Part shown: positions 46,617 through 55,222 of the stretch, piece by piece
Numbering within the stretch: the stretch's first letter is position 1
Layout of the letters: each line of letters begins with the position of its first letter
NCBI RefSeq assembly: GCF_040276065.1
Contig: NZ_JBELOI010000003.1
Location: 124,001 to 188,000, forward strand
Direction of reading: 5' to 3'
Length of the DNA stretch: 64,000 nt
Source: Castellaniella sp040276065
Lineage (GTDB): Bacteria > Pseudomonadota > Gammaproteobacteria > Burkholderiales > Burkholderiaceae_B
Made by a program: the position numbers and the translations under genes
Notes under the pieces: model-generated
Seen by the model: only the letters and a program-made list of their open reading frames with translations
What the model was told of the DNA's origin: nothing
Databases searched by the model: none

Positions 46617-46628
46617 CGGATAATAAGC

Positions 46629-46913
46629 CTATTGATCGATAGACCCGAGATACGTCAGTGTCGTAAGGTCGACACCCAGCTTGAGGAAATTTGGATTGCC
46701 CTCGGAAGCCTCCGAGAATGCCCGGAAGGCGTCCATGCTATCGGCCTCCACCAACAAGCCCGTCGTATCTGGATCCTGAAGGCCGCGAAAACGATCGATA
46801 ACTCGAATACCGGCATCCTCGAACGTAGCCGGAACGCCCTCTGGTGATGAATCGCTCCACGAGGCAACCCAATTATCGCCATTGCACTTGTGGGTAATAA
46901 AAATTCTAACCAT
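46629..46913 (-). CDS. small uncharacterised protein following a kinase gene
   Basis: From the ATG at 46913, which has a good GAGAGG ribosome site, the protein has 94 residues. It has no signal or membrane segment. The pattern (VRIFITHKCNGDNWVASW, then GLLVEADSMDAFRAFSEAS) looks like a small ferredoxin-like alpha/beta-barrel protein, but I cannot name a family. It starts 13 bp after the kinase gene, so the two are probably cotranslated and may act together. It is the last gene of the island on this side. Confidence 0.6.
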   Translation of the reverse strand: MVRIFITHKCNGDNWVASWSDSSPEGVPATFEDAGIRVIDRFRGLQDPDTTGLLVEADSMDAFRAFSEASEGNPNFLKLGVDLTTLTYLGSIDQ

Positions 46914-46926
46914 GTAATTTTTCCTC

Positions 46927-47985
46927 TCAATTATATTTAGACGGAATGGATTCAATTGCGGCCCAATAGCTGGTAAACATTTGTGGCGCCTGCGCTAAGA
47001 TTCCCAATCTCGAAGTGAACGCTAGTATCATGCACGAGAACTTGAATGCGGCCACGTCCTGAAAATAGGCAAAATCCGTGATTTTTATGCCTCCTGCACC
47101 TTCGTATAAGGAAATCAATGCATGCTCATCCGGAAACCATCCTGGATTGGGACTATCTGGAGGCGTGAGATTGCGTGTCGTAAAGAGAAGATACGCCAGA
47201 TCCATCTGAGGTGGTGCAAAATTTGCCATCTCGAAATCGATAATCGACGCCACTTTGCCATCAGAGAAAAGATAATTGTCGAATTTATTATCTCCATGGT
47301 TGAAGACATCCGTGTACTGATCCGGTATGGCCAGGCGCAGAGCGGCAGCGGCAGCATCGATTCTAGGGTCCGAGAAACCATGGTATTTGATGAGATCAAG
47401 AGACCACCTGATCTCTCTCTCAATAGAGTTGCCCCCAGGAGCGATCTCTTTGAGAAAGGCCAACTCTGGCTTGCTCGTGTCAATAGAGTGCATCCTGACC
47501 ATCTGCCGTACTGCATCATGCAGCATGCCGTCTCTTTCCTGTGGTTCTACCTTTGCCAGCGCCCCCTCCAACCATGCTTTACTGCTGCCTGGTTCCCCAA
47601 CAACCACTCTCATGACAAAGCCAGCACGACCAAGTTGATCCCCATTGGCATCCAGGTATAGCGGTTCAGGGACGGGTAGCCCTGCGGCGTACAGCACGCT
47701 CTGCACTCGATATTGTCCGGCAATGTCGTAGATGTGAAAGGGGCGGACTTTAGCCTGAGTGTCATACTTCAAGAACAGCCTCTGTGTCTCCCCGCTGCCA
47801 TCCCGACAAGTCAAAAAAAGTCCGCCACTCGAGACACCAGTCGCGTCTGGACTCTTGGCTTCGACAACATCAAATTTGTCGTCACCGCTCTCGCGTCTAA
47901 GAAAGTCGACAATTTTCTCAATCGGAAGAGCATCACGCACATCCAGACTGGCTTGGCGAATCGTACTAACGGAATCATCAGACAT
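46927..47985 (-). CDS. APH/ACAD10-type phosphotransferase
   Basis: The start is the ATG at 47985, 8 bp after GGAG, giving 352 residues. The protein has the aminoglycoside-phosphotransferase fold: a nucleotide-binding N-lobe (LFLTCRDGSGETQRLFLKYD), the Brenner motif HGDNKFDN and the metal-binding IIDFEMANFA. Such enzymes near acyl-CoA dehydrogenases (like the kinase part of ACAD10/11, or LvaA of Pseudomonas putida) phosphorylate hydroxyacyl-CoAs in fatty or levulinic acid breakdown, not antibiotics. Here the neighbours point to a hydroxyacyl-CoA substrate. It overlaps the preceding gene by 8 bp. Confidence 0.8.
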   Translation of the reverse strand: MSDDSVSTIRQASLDVRDALPIEKIVDFLRRESGDDKFDVVEAKSPDATGVSSGGLFLTCRDGSGETQRLFLKYDTQAKVRPFHIYDIAGQYRVQSVLYAAGLPVPEPLYLDANGDQLGRAGFVMRVVVGEPGSSKAWLEGALAKVEPQERDGMLHDAVRQMVRMHSIDTSKPELAFLKEIAPGGNSIEREIRWSLDLIKYHGFSDPRIDAAAAALRLAIPDQYTDVFNHGDNKFDNYLFSDGKVASIIDFEMANFAPPQMDLAYLLFTTRNLTPPDSPNPGWFPDEHALISLYEGAGGIKITDFAYFQDVAAFKFSCMILAFTSRLGILAQAPQMFTSYWAAIESIPSKYN

Positions 47986-48994
47986 GATTTTTCTCCAACA
48001 ATGATCGGACGGTTGGTAAAAGTACAGACCGATGATCGACAAAAGGCGAGAGTCCGTCCTCAACACATGTTAGGCGGAGTTCAGCAGCCATCGGAATGTA
48101 ACTGCCACGCAAGGCGTTCTGAACAACGCCGAAATCCCCAAACCCAACCTGACCATCAACCCGGATGAGCGAAGACTGGTTAGTGACGATGAAGGGTCCA
48201 GGGGCTATTCTTTGCATGAAACCCTGAACGGTCTCGATTTCCAGATTCAAACTTTCCGATGGCGTCTCAAGCGTCATAAAAGCTCGTAGCGGTGTCACCC
48301 CATCGGCTGCAGTCAACACATTGACACCGCAGGAAATGAGTTCTTCTGATCGCCCCTCTCGCACGACAAAGCCGACCGTCCGGCGGTGCCCCCCGGCCAG
48401 CCGGATATCCATCGCAGCCCAGGACAGTTGTGGCCCCGTCGTGCCGTTGCAAAACCAAAGCACGTCGAATCCGACCAGGTTGCGTGGCCCCCATGAACGA
48501 TCACGATGCGCAAGCGCGTTGACGTCGAAGACTCTATCAGCAATCCTGAGCGTCCCACGGAGCCTACCGGAAACCTCAAGATGGCCCGTTTCAGACTGCA
48601 GGTCATAGGCTGTCTTGGCGCCGGAAATCCAATCACGAGGGGTATAGAAGCTTTCTTCGAATATTAAGGAGACCTCGGCATCCACGCCTTTATATTCAAA
48701 TGCAGGACGCAGTGGCGCAAGCATGCTGATTTTCGATAGGCCTACAACTTGATGTGCCTCCGCGCGAGCACATTGATCGGCAGAAATTTCGATATTACGA
48801 TCCAAAAAACGATCCCCACCCATCTCGTAGAGGAAGATGGAGCTTTGTCCAATTTTCTGGTTTGGATACCAACCTATCCGATGCCATCCACCTATACGGG
48901 CTTCGGCATCAAGCCACCAATAACAATCACTCTCTTGCCAGTTCTCCTCAGGCCCCACCGTATGAGGATAATCCCAGCTCTCTTCATACCCCAT
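47978..48994 (-). CDS. CrtC/AttH-type lipocalin-fold protein
   Basis: The 338-residue protein has two beta-rich halves and the motif HRDRSWGPRNLVGFDVLWF, close to the HRDHSWGxR signature of carotenoid-1,2-hydratase/AttH-like (DUF7064/7065-type) proteins. No signal peptide is seen. Members are found in steroid and terpenoid catabolic gene sets, where they may bind or hydrate a hydrophobic substrate; function is otherwise unknown. A strong ribosome site (GAGAGGGACGAG) supports the start. Confidence 0.65.
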   Translation of the reverse strand: MGYEESWDYPHTVGPEENWQESDCYWWLDAEARIGGWHRIGWYPNQKIGQSSIFLYEMGGDRFLDRNIEISADQCARAEAHQVVGLSKISMLAPLRPAFEYKGVDAEVSLIFEESFYTPRDWISGAKTAYDLQSETGHLEVSGRLRGTLRIADRVFDVNALAHRDRSWGPRNLVGFDVLWFCNGTTGPQLSWAAMDIRLAGGHRRTVGFVVREGRSEELISCGVNVLTAADGVTPLRAFMTLETPSESLNLEIETVQGFMQRIAPGPFIVTNQSSLIRVDGQVGFGDFGVVQNALRGSYIPMAAELRLTCVEDGLSPFVDHRSVLLPTVRSLLEKNHV

Positions 48995-49030
48995 GTCTCG
49001 TCCCTCTCTACCGCTGATCCAGAAAAACCC

Positions 49031-49789
49031 CTAGCGCAACACGGCGCGACCGCCATCGACCATAAAGGTATGCCCTGTAATATATTTTGAGTCATCGGTA
49101 GCAAGAAAAACCGCCACCGGCCCAATGTCTTTTTCGCAATCACCCAGATAACCGAGAGGAACCTGCCGCAATACGGCCTCGAAGTGTTCCGGATGGGTTT
49201 CCTGGAACCACTGCATTCCAGGGGAATTGGCCAATGGACAAATCACATTGACATTGATGCCGAATGGCCCCCACTCCTTTGCCGCTGTCCGGCTGATAGC
49301 ACGAACTGCCTCTTTGGTCGCTGCATAGGCACCAAGCTCCGCCCATCCCTCCGTACCTGCTTCAGACGCAAGATTGATCACACTGCCGCGACTTGCCTTC
49401 AAATGGGGAAATGATGCGCTCATGAACCAGAAGGTACCGAAAAGATTAGTATCAATGGTCTCCTTGAGATACTCGTTCGTCATATCGCTGATAAGAAATT
49501 TCTCATAGCCCGCGGCGGCATTATTAACCACAACATCCAGGCGTCCAAATCTCTCGATTGCAGTCTTGACCGTCTCGCCGACCGCAGCCTGGTCAGCAAC
49601 ATCACAAGTCAGGGCGATCGCTGATAAAGAAAGATCCTGCAATTCCTTCTGGACCGCATGGACCCTCTCGGGCACAATGTCCACAAGCACCAGCGATGCA
49701 CCTTGTTTAGCAAACGCATGCGCTATGCCTCTGCCAACACCCTGCCCGGCGCCTGTGACAATGGCAACTTTGCCATTCATTCTTCCCAT
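49031..49789 (-). CDS. short-chain dehydrogenase/reductase (SDR)
   Basis: The 252-residue protein is a classical SDR: TGAGQGVGRG nucleotide motif (residues 13-22), VVNNAAAG, and the catalytic YAATK with the following helix, then GINVNVICP and a C-terminal DGGRAVL. The acidic residue after beta strand 2 (LVDI) suggests NAD over NADP. It is likely to oxidise a hydroxyl of a pathway intermediate, as AtuB/AtuG do in citronellol breakdown or 3-hydroxyacyl-CoA dehydrogenases do in beta-oxidation. Confidence 0.88.
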   Translation of the reverse strand: MGRMNGKVAIVTGAGQGVGRGIAHAFAKQGASLVLVDIVPERVHAVQKELQDLSLSAIALTCDVADQAAVGETVKTAIERFGRLDVVVNNAAAGYEKFLISDMTNEYLKETIDTNLFGTFWFMSASFPHLKASRGSVINLASEAGTEGWAELGAYAATKEAVRAISRTAAKEWGPFGINVNVICPLANSPGMQWFQETHPEHFEAVLRQVPLGYLGDCEKDIGPVAVFLATDDSKYITGHTFMVDGGRAVLR

Positions 49790-49874
49790 GTTTCTGACTC
49801 CCGTGGGCTTAAGAATATCTCGATGCGCCAGATGGCGATCACGAGATCGATTACTAGCAATGACCTGGGCTTTC

Positions 49875-50702
49875 CTACTTCAATAGGTCTTCGATCTCAC
49901 GGCCTGCGCCCAGCCAGTCACTGACAGAACGGATATCAGAGACCACCTCAATCGCACGGCCTGGCGTCACGACCTTCAGCACGTCGACGGGATCACTGTC
50001 CAAATGCCCATATTCGACCCTGCCTGTGCCATAGCGAACGCTTGCAACGTTGTCCCACATACGATCCAGCGAGAACGCTGTGACCTTGCGGACGTCATAA
50101 CCTGTGAAGTCGCAGTTTGGAATTTCCTTGACGAACAGGAACTGATTGAATCCTGCCGCCTTAAACATATCCACGGAAGGCTCGGCCTCTTCGACAAAAT
50201 CCAGGTGCATTGAAACCAGTCGCACCCCCCTTCGATCGACCGTCCCCGACATCTTGGAACCCAAGCAATCGAGATTGACCGTGGCCACGGTCTTTACATA
50301 GCCAAAGATTTCCCTGCCGGTCGTAGCTCCCATATACCCACCATCGGCTTGGTCATGAGACGAGCTGTCCATATAGGTTATCGCCATATGCAAGCCTCGC
50401 TCACCTTTGTACTGACAAGGGATCCACCAACCGACCTCACAGTAAGTGTGTTGTTCGCCATTGATAAACCGAACGTGAGGCGCCCAGCCCGCAAAAATCA
50501 TGACTTCATCCACACCCGGGATGGCTTCGAGCGGATCCGGCAGCATCGCTCGAATACCCTCCTCGGTGGTCTTATAGGACAGTGCCCAAAGCCTCATCTG
50601 TTCCGAAAACGTCCCCTCATAGGCTGGTGCCGGGACACTTGGCTTCTTTCCATAGATCCACATCATCCCCGCCGGCACAGTCATTTTTGGCATGTCCGTC
50701 AT
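49875..50702 (-). CDS. acetoacetate decarboxylase-fold enzyme
   Basis: From the ATG at 50702 the protein has 275 residues (a start at 50693 has better ribosome spacing and would remove three). The Schiff-base region reads GREIFGYVKT: K137 aligns with Lys115 of Clostridium acetoacetate decarboxylase, while the neighbouring Lys116 and the preceding Pro are replaced by Thr and Val. Glu89 (YCEVGWW) fits the conserved active-site Glu. The loss of the lysine that lowers the pKa suggests another reaction, such as the aldolase/dehydratase activity known in other family members. It lies in the island between the SDR and DUF1329 genes. Confidence 0.75.
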   Translation of the reverse strand: MTDMPKMTVPAGMMWIYGKKPSVPAPAYEGTFSEQMRLWALSYKTTEEGIRAMLPDPLEAIPGVDEVMIFAGWAPHVRFINGEQHTYCEVGWWIPCQYKGERGLHMAITYMDSSSHDQADGGYMGATTGREIFGYVKTVATVNLDCLGSKMSGTVDRRGVRLVSMHLDFVEEAEPSVDMFKAAGFNQFLFVKEIPNCDFTGYDVRKVTAFSLDRMWDNVASVRYGTGRVEYGHLDSDPVDVLKVVTPGRAIEVVSDIRSVSDWLGAGREIEDLLK

Positions 50703-50800
50703 CCTTGTCTCTCGATCAATAAAGTTAAGGAACAAATTTAATGGTTTCATCCGTGCCTAAAGGCAGCATCAAACGCCTTAACAGTCCATAGTTATGTGGA

Positions 50801-52177
50801 TCAACGCACTCCGGCGGATGCAATAGCCTCCGGAGAGTAAAACGTATTTGATGGCGGCTCCTCCAGCACGACTGCACTACCCTCATCAGTCAGGTCCTGT
50901 TGACGCGCATAAACCCCTGTGGCGAGATCATATGTGACCCATTGCGTTGTCACATGCCCTTTTGTCTCGTACAGCGTAATAGGCAGACCATGACTAAACC
51001 TGTAGACCTTACCAGCGGCATCGTAGTTATCACCCATTCCTACAGCTGGAAGATCCTCATCCCAATAAAACACCCGTCTCGGATAGACGTGGCGCTTGCC
51101 TGGCTTGAGATTCGCCTCTACAACCCATACACGATGCAATTCCCACCGGACGCAATCAGGATTCAGGTGGTACTGCATGTAAGACACCGAACTAGAGCAC
51201 TGCTTGGGGTCTGAGATCTTATAGCTGTTATAGGGTATGAACATCTCCTTCTTACCTAAGAGTTTCCAGTCGTAGCGATCCAAGGCTCCGAGAAAAACTG
51301 AATTATCATCCATGGTCAGCGCACCGCCACCAACAGGACTAGGAGTGTCGTAAGAGAGATCTGGCGATAATTTCACTCTACGCTGACCGGGCAGATACTG
51401 CCAAGCTCGCCTACCAATATTGACCATATCCACAGATTCGAGGACAAGCATGATCTCGCCAGCCTTGCGTGCCGGTTTCTTCCAATCTGCGCGATTTTTC
51501 ATGTAATACGCATCTCGTCCAAAAACCTTGTCAGCGTTCTTTGGATCAAGAATAGGATAATGCAACCACTGATTAAATCCACCTGCCAACATAAGTTTAC
51601 CGGTATTACCCATCACATTATTCTGACCACCTGTAAACTTAAGCGCATACGCATCATATTGGAATGCTCGATTCCACATGATCTCACTACCAGTTTTTGG
51701 AATCGGGAATGGCAGTCCACCAACACACCCGACAAGCTGAAGACCATCACCTTCGGTCTCACATTGTGTGGCATTTTTAATGCTGTTTTCCAGATAGTGC
51801 CCCGGATAATTTGCAGTTCTATGGCTTGGGTAAATATCCAATCGATAGGTTGGATATTTTCTTAGCATTTCCTTTGCACCTTCTGCCAGCTTGTCTGCAT
51901 ACTGCTCAACATTTGCAGCGGTAATGGAAAAAAGTGGCTTTTCTGCTGCAAATGGATCGGGACGTAAACCGGGTTTTCCTGGGTCATAGTCGGCTGGCGG
52001 TGCTATTGGTCCTGTATAAGCGGGGATCGTCCCTTCCTTATTACCTGCCTGTATTGCTCCCCAGGGTGTAAGCGTCGTGCCGAGCTTCCCAGCCTCCTCC
52101 ACACTCACCGCAGCCAGCGATACATTGCTCACAGCCAAGGCGATCATTGCAGCAAAGGCGAAAACTTTTCGAGTCAT
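50801..52177 (-). CDS. DUF1329 exported protein
   Basis: The ATG at 52177 gives 458 residues with a signal peptide (RKVFAFAAMIALAVSNVSLAA) and the DUF1329 pattern: TTLTPWGAIQAGNKEGTIPA, then YPSHRTANYPGHYLE and GRRAWQYLPGQRRVK. The family has a LolB-like open-barrel fold and is exported to the periplasm or outer membrane. It occurs with DUF1302 proteins, RND transporters and genes for hydrophobic substrates such as steroids or alkanes. A role in lipid or substrate handling in the envelope is inferred. Confidence 0.88.
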   Translation of the reverse strand: MTRKVFAFAAMIALAVSNVSLAAVSVEEAGKLGTTLTPWGAIQAGNKEGTIPAYTGPIAPPADYDPGKPGLRPDPFAAEKPLFSITAANVEQYADKLAEGAKEMLRKYPTYRLDIYPSHRTANYPGHYLENSIKNATQCETEGDGLQLVGCVGGLPFPIPKTGSEIMWNRAFQYDAYALKFTGGQNNVMGNTGKLMLAGGFNQWLHYPILDPKNADKVFGRDAYYMKNRADWKKPARKAGEIMLVLESVDMVNIGRRAWQYLPGQRRVKLSPDLSYDTPSPVGGGALTMDDNSVFLGALDRYDWKLLGKKEMFIPYNSYKISDPKQCSSSVSYMQYHLNPDCVRWELHRVWVVEANLKPGKRHVYPRRVFYWDEDLPAVGMGDNYDAAGKVYRFSHGLPITLYETKGHVTTQWVTYDLATGVYARQQDLTDEGSAVVLEEPPSNTFYSPEAIASAGVR

Positions 52178-52194
52178 GAGAATTCCCTCAATAC

Positions 52195-53916
52195 TTAGAA
52201 TGTAGTCTTGAACGTGAGCGACAGCCAATCCCTATCCCAGTACTTTCCAAGACTCGAATTACTGTTGGATGCGATCCCCGCTGCATCATTGCTGTGCTTG
52301 GCTAAAAAGCCATTGTATTTAAGTGATACAAGATATTTGCTCTGAATATCGGCTGTCAGACCAATGCTCCAGTTACCTTGACCCTCATTATCGCCAAAGG
52401 GTACAGGCGAGTTCCCCTTAAGGCCAAGGCCGAGGAACATCGGCATGCTCAGATCAGTGCCATCGACAACCTGAAACCATTTTGGCTCAAAAAGGACGGC
52501 TAGCCCCCAGGCGTCCCTTGTCGGACAACCATGATTGGTCGCAACTCCATCAGACCCACAATTCGCGGTTTTCCCGTAATACACGTTCAGCGGATCATGA
52601 TTGATCTTATCGAGCATCGAATAGTTCACCTCGCCCATCAGAATGGCGGAATCGAATATTGCGTTTTTGCCGAAATAGGCTGTTGCGTTTACAAGGGCTG
52701 TCCACACATCCCCTGTCGGGCGCCAATCGATGCCCGATGCATTGGCTGCGATGACATTCGAGAACGGCGTTGCAGCCAACTGAGCATTCTTGCGGTAGGT
52801 CAGATCAGCGCCAAAGGAAATATCGCCAATCAGTTTTGAAAGGCTGAGGGCATACATCTTTTGACGAGGGGTCTGGTAATCGAGATCCACATGCAGGGCC
52901 CCAGAGGCGTCCATGCCTCCTATGACCATCTGCGGAAATTTGTCGGTGTACTCACGGTAGTACGCGCCAAGCGTACCGCCAAGCCACTCGGGACGCCAGT
53001 GAACGGCTAATCCGAAGTCACCACGTTTTTTATCTGGAGCCTTGGTGCCGTCGAAATAGGCCGGAACGCCAAGGAACGGCACAACCGTCCCCCCTCCAGC
53101 GGTAAAGAAGTCTGCCGGGCCGAAATAGGTGCCACCATCGGGAAGCACAGATGGCTTCCAATCGAACATGTATTGCCCAGAAATGGTCAATCTGTCATTG
53201 GGGGAGGCAGAGAAGGAGAATTGATTCAGGGGTTTGAATAGCTCTTTTGCTTCGCTTCCCGGATTGGCCATCGCCTTCCGTATATCCACGGGGCCTTGGC
53301 TATAGGAAACCCCATTCACGAATGAAAAGAGCGACTCACCCCAATAGATATTATGTTGGCCCAGTTTCATGTTAACGGATGTGCTGCCAACATCAAACCC
53401 AGTGAACACAAAGGCATCAAGAAGCTCCGCCGAAGGCCCACGGTTCCAGCGTCTTATGTAATTTGTGTACTCGCCGCCAGGGAATGCATTCACCCCGGCA
53501 GCCATGAGCGCAGGATCACCCTTGGGCTTGGTGCCACTGTAGGCATCGTCATACCAGCCAGCGCCACTGAGGCGAAAGCCCGTCCTGCCCTTGTAGATCA
53601 GATCCAGCTCGCTGAGGAGGTCCAGACGATTGGTAATTATGTCGCCTGCCTTGCCGAATCTGCTGTCCGACTGATGGGCCGATACGTCCCCGCCCCCTTG
53701 CCCATCCCCACAGATATCCGTGTCACAGTCATTGGCTCGGACGCCGATGGTGTAACGCACGGTATTGTCCCAGCGCAATTGCACATCACTATTTCCCGTG
53801 TCAATCTCGAACGCATTCGCACCCGCTGAGAAACCAAGGATAGTCAGAACAGAAACATACAACAAACCATCCGTATATCTGCGCGGCCGGGGGCCGCTGG
53901 AAAGCTCCCTTATCAT
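52195..53916 (-). CDS. DUF1302 outer-membrane beta-barrel protein
   Basis: The 573-residue protein has a signal peptide cut after GANA|FE and the DUF1302 start (FEIDTGNSDVQLRWDNTVRY), followed by alternating beta strands and a C-terminal Phe (SLTFKTTF), as in outer-membrane barrels. DUF1302 proteins are long-substrate porins or channels that pair with DUF1329 proteins. A good ribosome site (AGGAGA) precedes the ATG. The 148-bp gap upstream may hold a promoter. Confidence 0.88.
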   Translation of the reverse strand: MIRELSSGPRPRRYTDGLLYVSVLTILGFSAGANAFEIDTGNSDVQLRWDNTVRYTIGVRANDCDTDICGDGQGGGDVSAHQSDSRFGKAGDIITNRLDLLSELDLIYKGRTGFRLSGAGWYDDAYSGTKPKGDPALMAAGVNAFPGGEYTNYIRRWNRGPSAELLDAFVFTGFDVGSTSVNMKLGQHNIYWGESLFSFVNGVSYSQGPVDIRKAMANPGSEAKELFKPLNQFSFSASPNDRLTISGQYMFDWKPSVLPDGGTYFGPADFFTAGGGTVVPFLGVPAYFDGTKAPDKKRGDFGLAVHWRPEWLGGTLGAYYREYTDKFPQMVIGGMDASGALHVDLDYQTPRQKMYALSLSKLIGDISFGADLTYRKNAQLAATPFSNVIAANASGIDWRPTGDVWTALVNATAYFGKNAIFDSAILMGEVNYSMLDKINHDPLNVYYGKTANCGSDGVATNHGCPTRDAWGLAVLFEPKWFQVVDGTDLSMPMFLGLGLKGNSPVPFGDNEGQGNWSIGLTADIQSKYLVSLKYNGFLAKHSNDAAGIASNSNSSLGKYWDRDWLSLTFKTTF

Positions 53917-54064
53917 GGATTTTGTCTCCTATTGCCTTATAGTTTATTGACTGCCAGGCTACCTAGCCAAAAACAGCCTCAATCGATTATTTCAAATAGT
54001 GGCGAACCAGGCTTGTGCAAACCAGCTACCATAAAATCGTAATAGGTTATCGCTGATCACAGTT

Positions 54065-55222
54065 TCACACCTTCCAACCCACTCTCTTCTTAAGGATAAT
54101 GACGGAGCAATTCCCGCCTGCGCCTTCCGAATGAGACAGCCCAACACGGGCACGCCTGAGTTGGCGTGGGCCTGCGTCGCCCCGAAGCTGCCAGGTCACT
54201 TCGACAATCTGTCCGAGGCTGGAGGCTCCGAGGGGCTCACCCTTCGATAAGAGGCCACCACTCACGTTCACTGGAATGCGTCCATCCGATTCAGTGGCTC
54301 CGTCATCGATCAGCTTTCCAGCCTCACCCATTGCGCAAAGCCCAAGCCCTTCCATATAGACGATCTCAGAGCCAACGTCGGTGTCCTGCAATTCGACGAG
54401 GTCCAGGTCCTCGGGACCGATACCAGCGGCCTCATAGGCCTGCGCTGCGGCACGCTGAGTCAGCGACGCGTGCCGCAGACCAACGGGTACTGATACCGCA
54501 GGCACGAACATATCGCCTGCAAGTCGAGTGCACAGCTCTGCTGCAGCCACTTCGACATACCGGCTTGTAAACTTACGGACGACATCCTCAGCACACAGCA
54601 CTGCCGCGGCTGCACCTTCGTTCGGAGCGCAGAGCATGAGCAACGTGAGGGGATCGCACACTCGCTTGGAATTGATGACCTCCTCCAAGCTGACTTCCTT
54701 GCGGTACATGGCATACGGATTATGGACTGCATTGCGATGGTTCTTAACTGACACCTTGGCTAATTGCTCGACCGTCGTTCCCCAGCGGATCATGTGTTCC
54801 TGCGCCTGCATCGCAAAGTAAATAGGGTTTACACCAAGGCCGGTCCACATTTGCCACCGATCATAGCCGGAGTTCGCCACAAAACCACGAGGCGCCTTTT
54901 CAACACCAACAACTAGTGCAATATCATGAATTCCATGGCGGATGGCCTCATACGCGAGGCGCAGGCTGCTGCCGCTGCTGGCACAGGCATTTTCGATATT
55001 GATGATGGGAATCCCCGTCACCCCAAGTGGTTGGAGAATATTGTGGCCAGCAGCCATCTCGGCCATCACGTTCCCGACAAAAGCACCCTGGATATCTTTC
55101 CACTCTACATTGGCGTCCTTCAGAGCCATCACCACCGCCTCACGGCCCAGTTGGCGATAATCCTTCTGAGGAAAACGCCCGAATGGATGAATACCTACAC
55201 CTGCAATGACCACCTTACGCAT
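54065..55222 (-). CDS. SCP2-like thiolase-family enzyme with altered active site
   Basis: The start at 55222 (MRKVVIAGVGIHPFG) gives 385 residues. The fold is that of SCPx-type thiolases, with the nucleophile region INIENACASSGSSL (Cys80) intact. However the usual HDCF motif reads QDTD (279-282), and GHPLG reads GEPLG (Glu329), so the acid/base His and Cys are missing. Its start overlaps the DUF35 gene by 8 bp, as in thiolase/DUF35 and Ltp2-type aldolase pairs. The Ltp2 motif is also not present. It may be a retro-aldolase, Claisen-type lyase or a binding protein rather than a true thiolase. Confidence 0.8.
   Translation of the reverse strand: MRKVVIAGVGIHPFGRFPQKDYRQLGREAVVMALKDANVEWKDIQGAFVGNVMAEMAAGHNILQPLGVTGIPIINIENACASSGSSLRLAYEAIRHGIHDIALVVGVEKAPRGFVANSGYDRWQMWTGLGVNPIYFAMQAQEHMIRWGTTVEQLAKVSVKNHRNAVHNPYAMYRKEVSLEEVINSKRVCDPLTLLMLCAPNEGAAAAVLCAEDVVRKFTSRYVEVAAAELCTRLAGDMFVPAVSVPVGLRHASLTQRAAAQAYEAAGIGPEDLDLVELQDTDVGSEIVYMEGLGLCAMGEAGKLIDDGATESDGRIPVNVSGGLLSKGEPLGASSLGQIVEVTWQLRGDAGPRQLRRARVGLSHSEGAGGNCSVIILKKRVGWKV

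Noticed and set aside
46614..46847. Plus-strand 77-codon frame opposite the small island gene
   Set aside because: The minus-strand frame has a good ribosome site and follows the kinase gene by 13 bp.
46927..47985. Antibiotic-resistance phosphotransferase
   Set aside because: The APH fold is clear, but the acyl-CoA gene neighbourhood points to a metabolic kinase of the ACAD10/LvaA kind.
50981..54000. CRISPR array or tandem repeats in the AT-rich region
   Set aside because: No regularly spaced direct repeats were found; the stretch is occupied by DUF1329 and DUF1302 genes.
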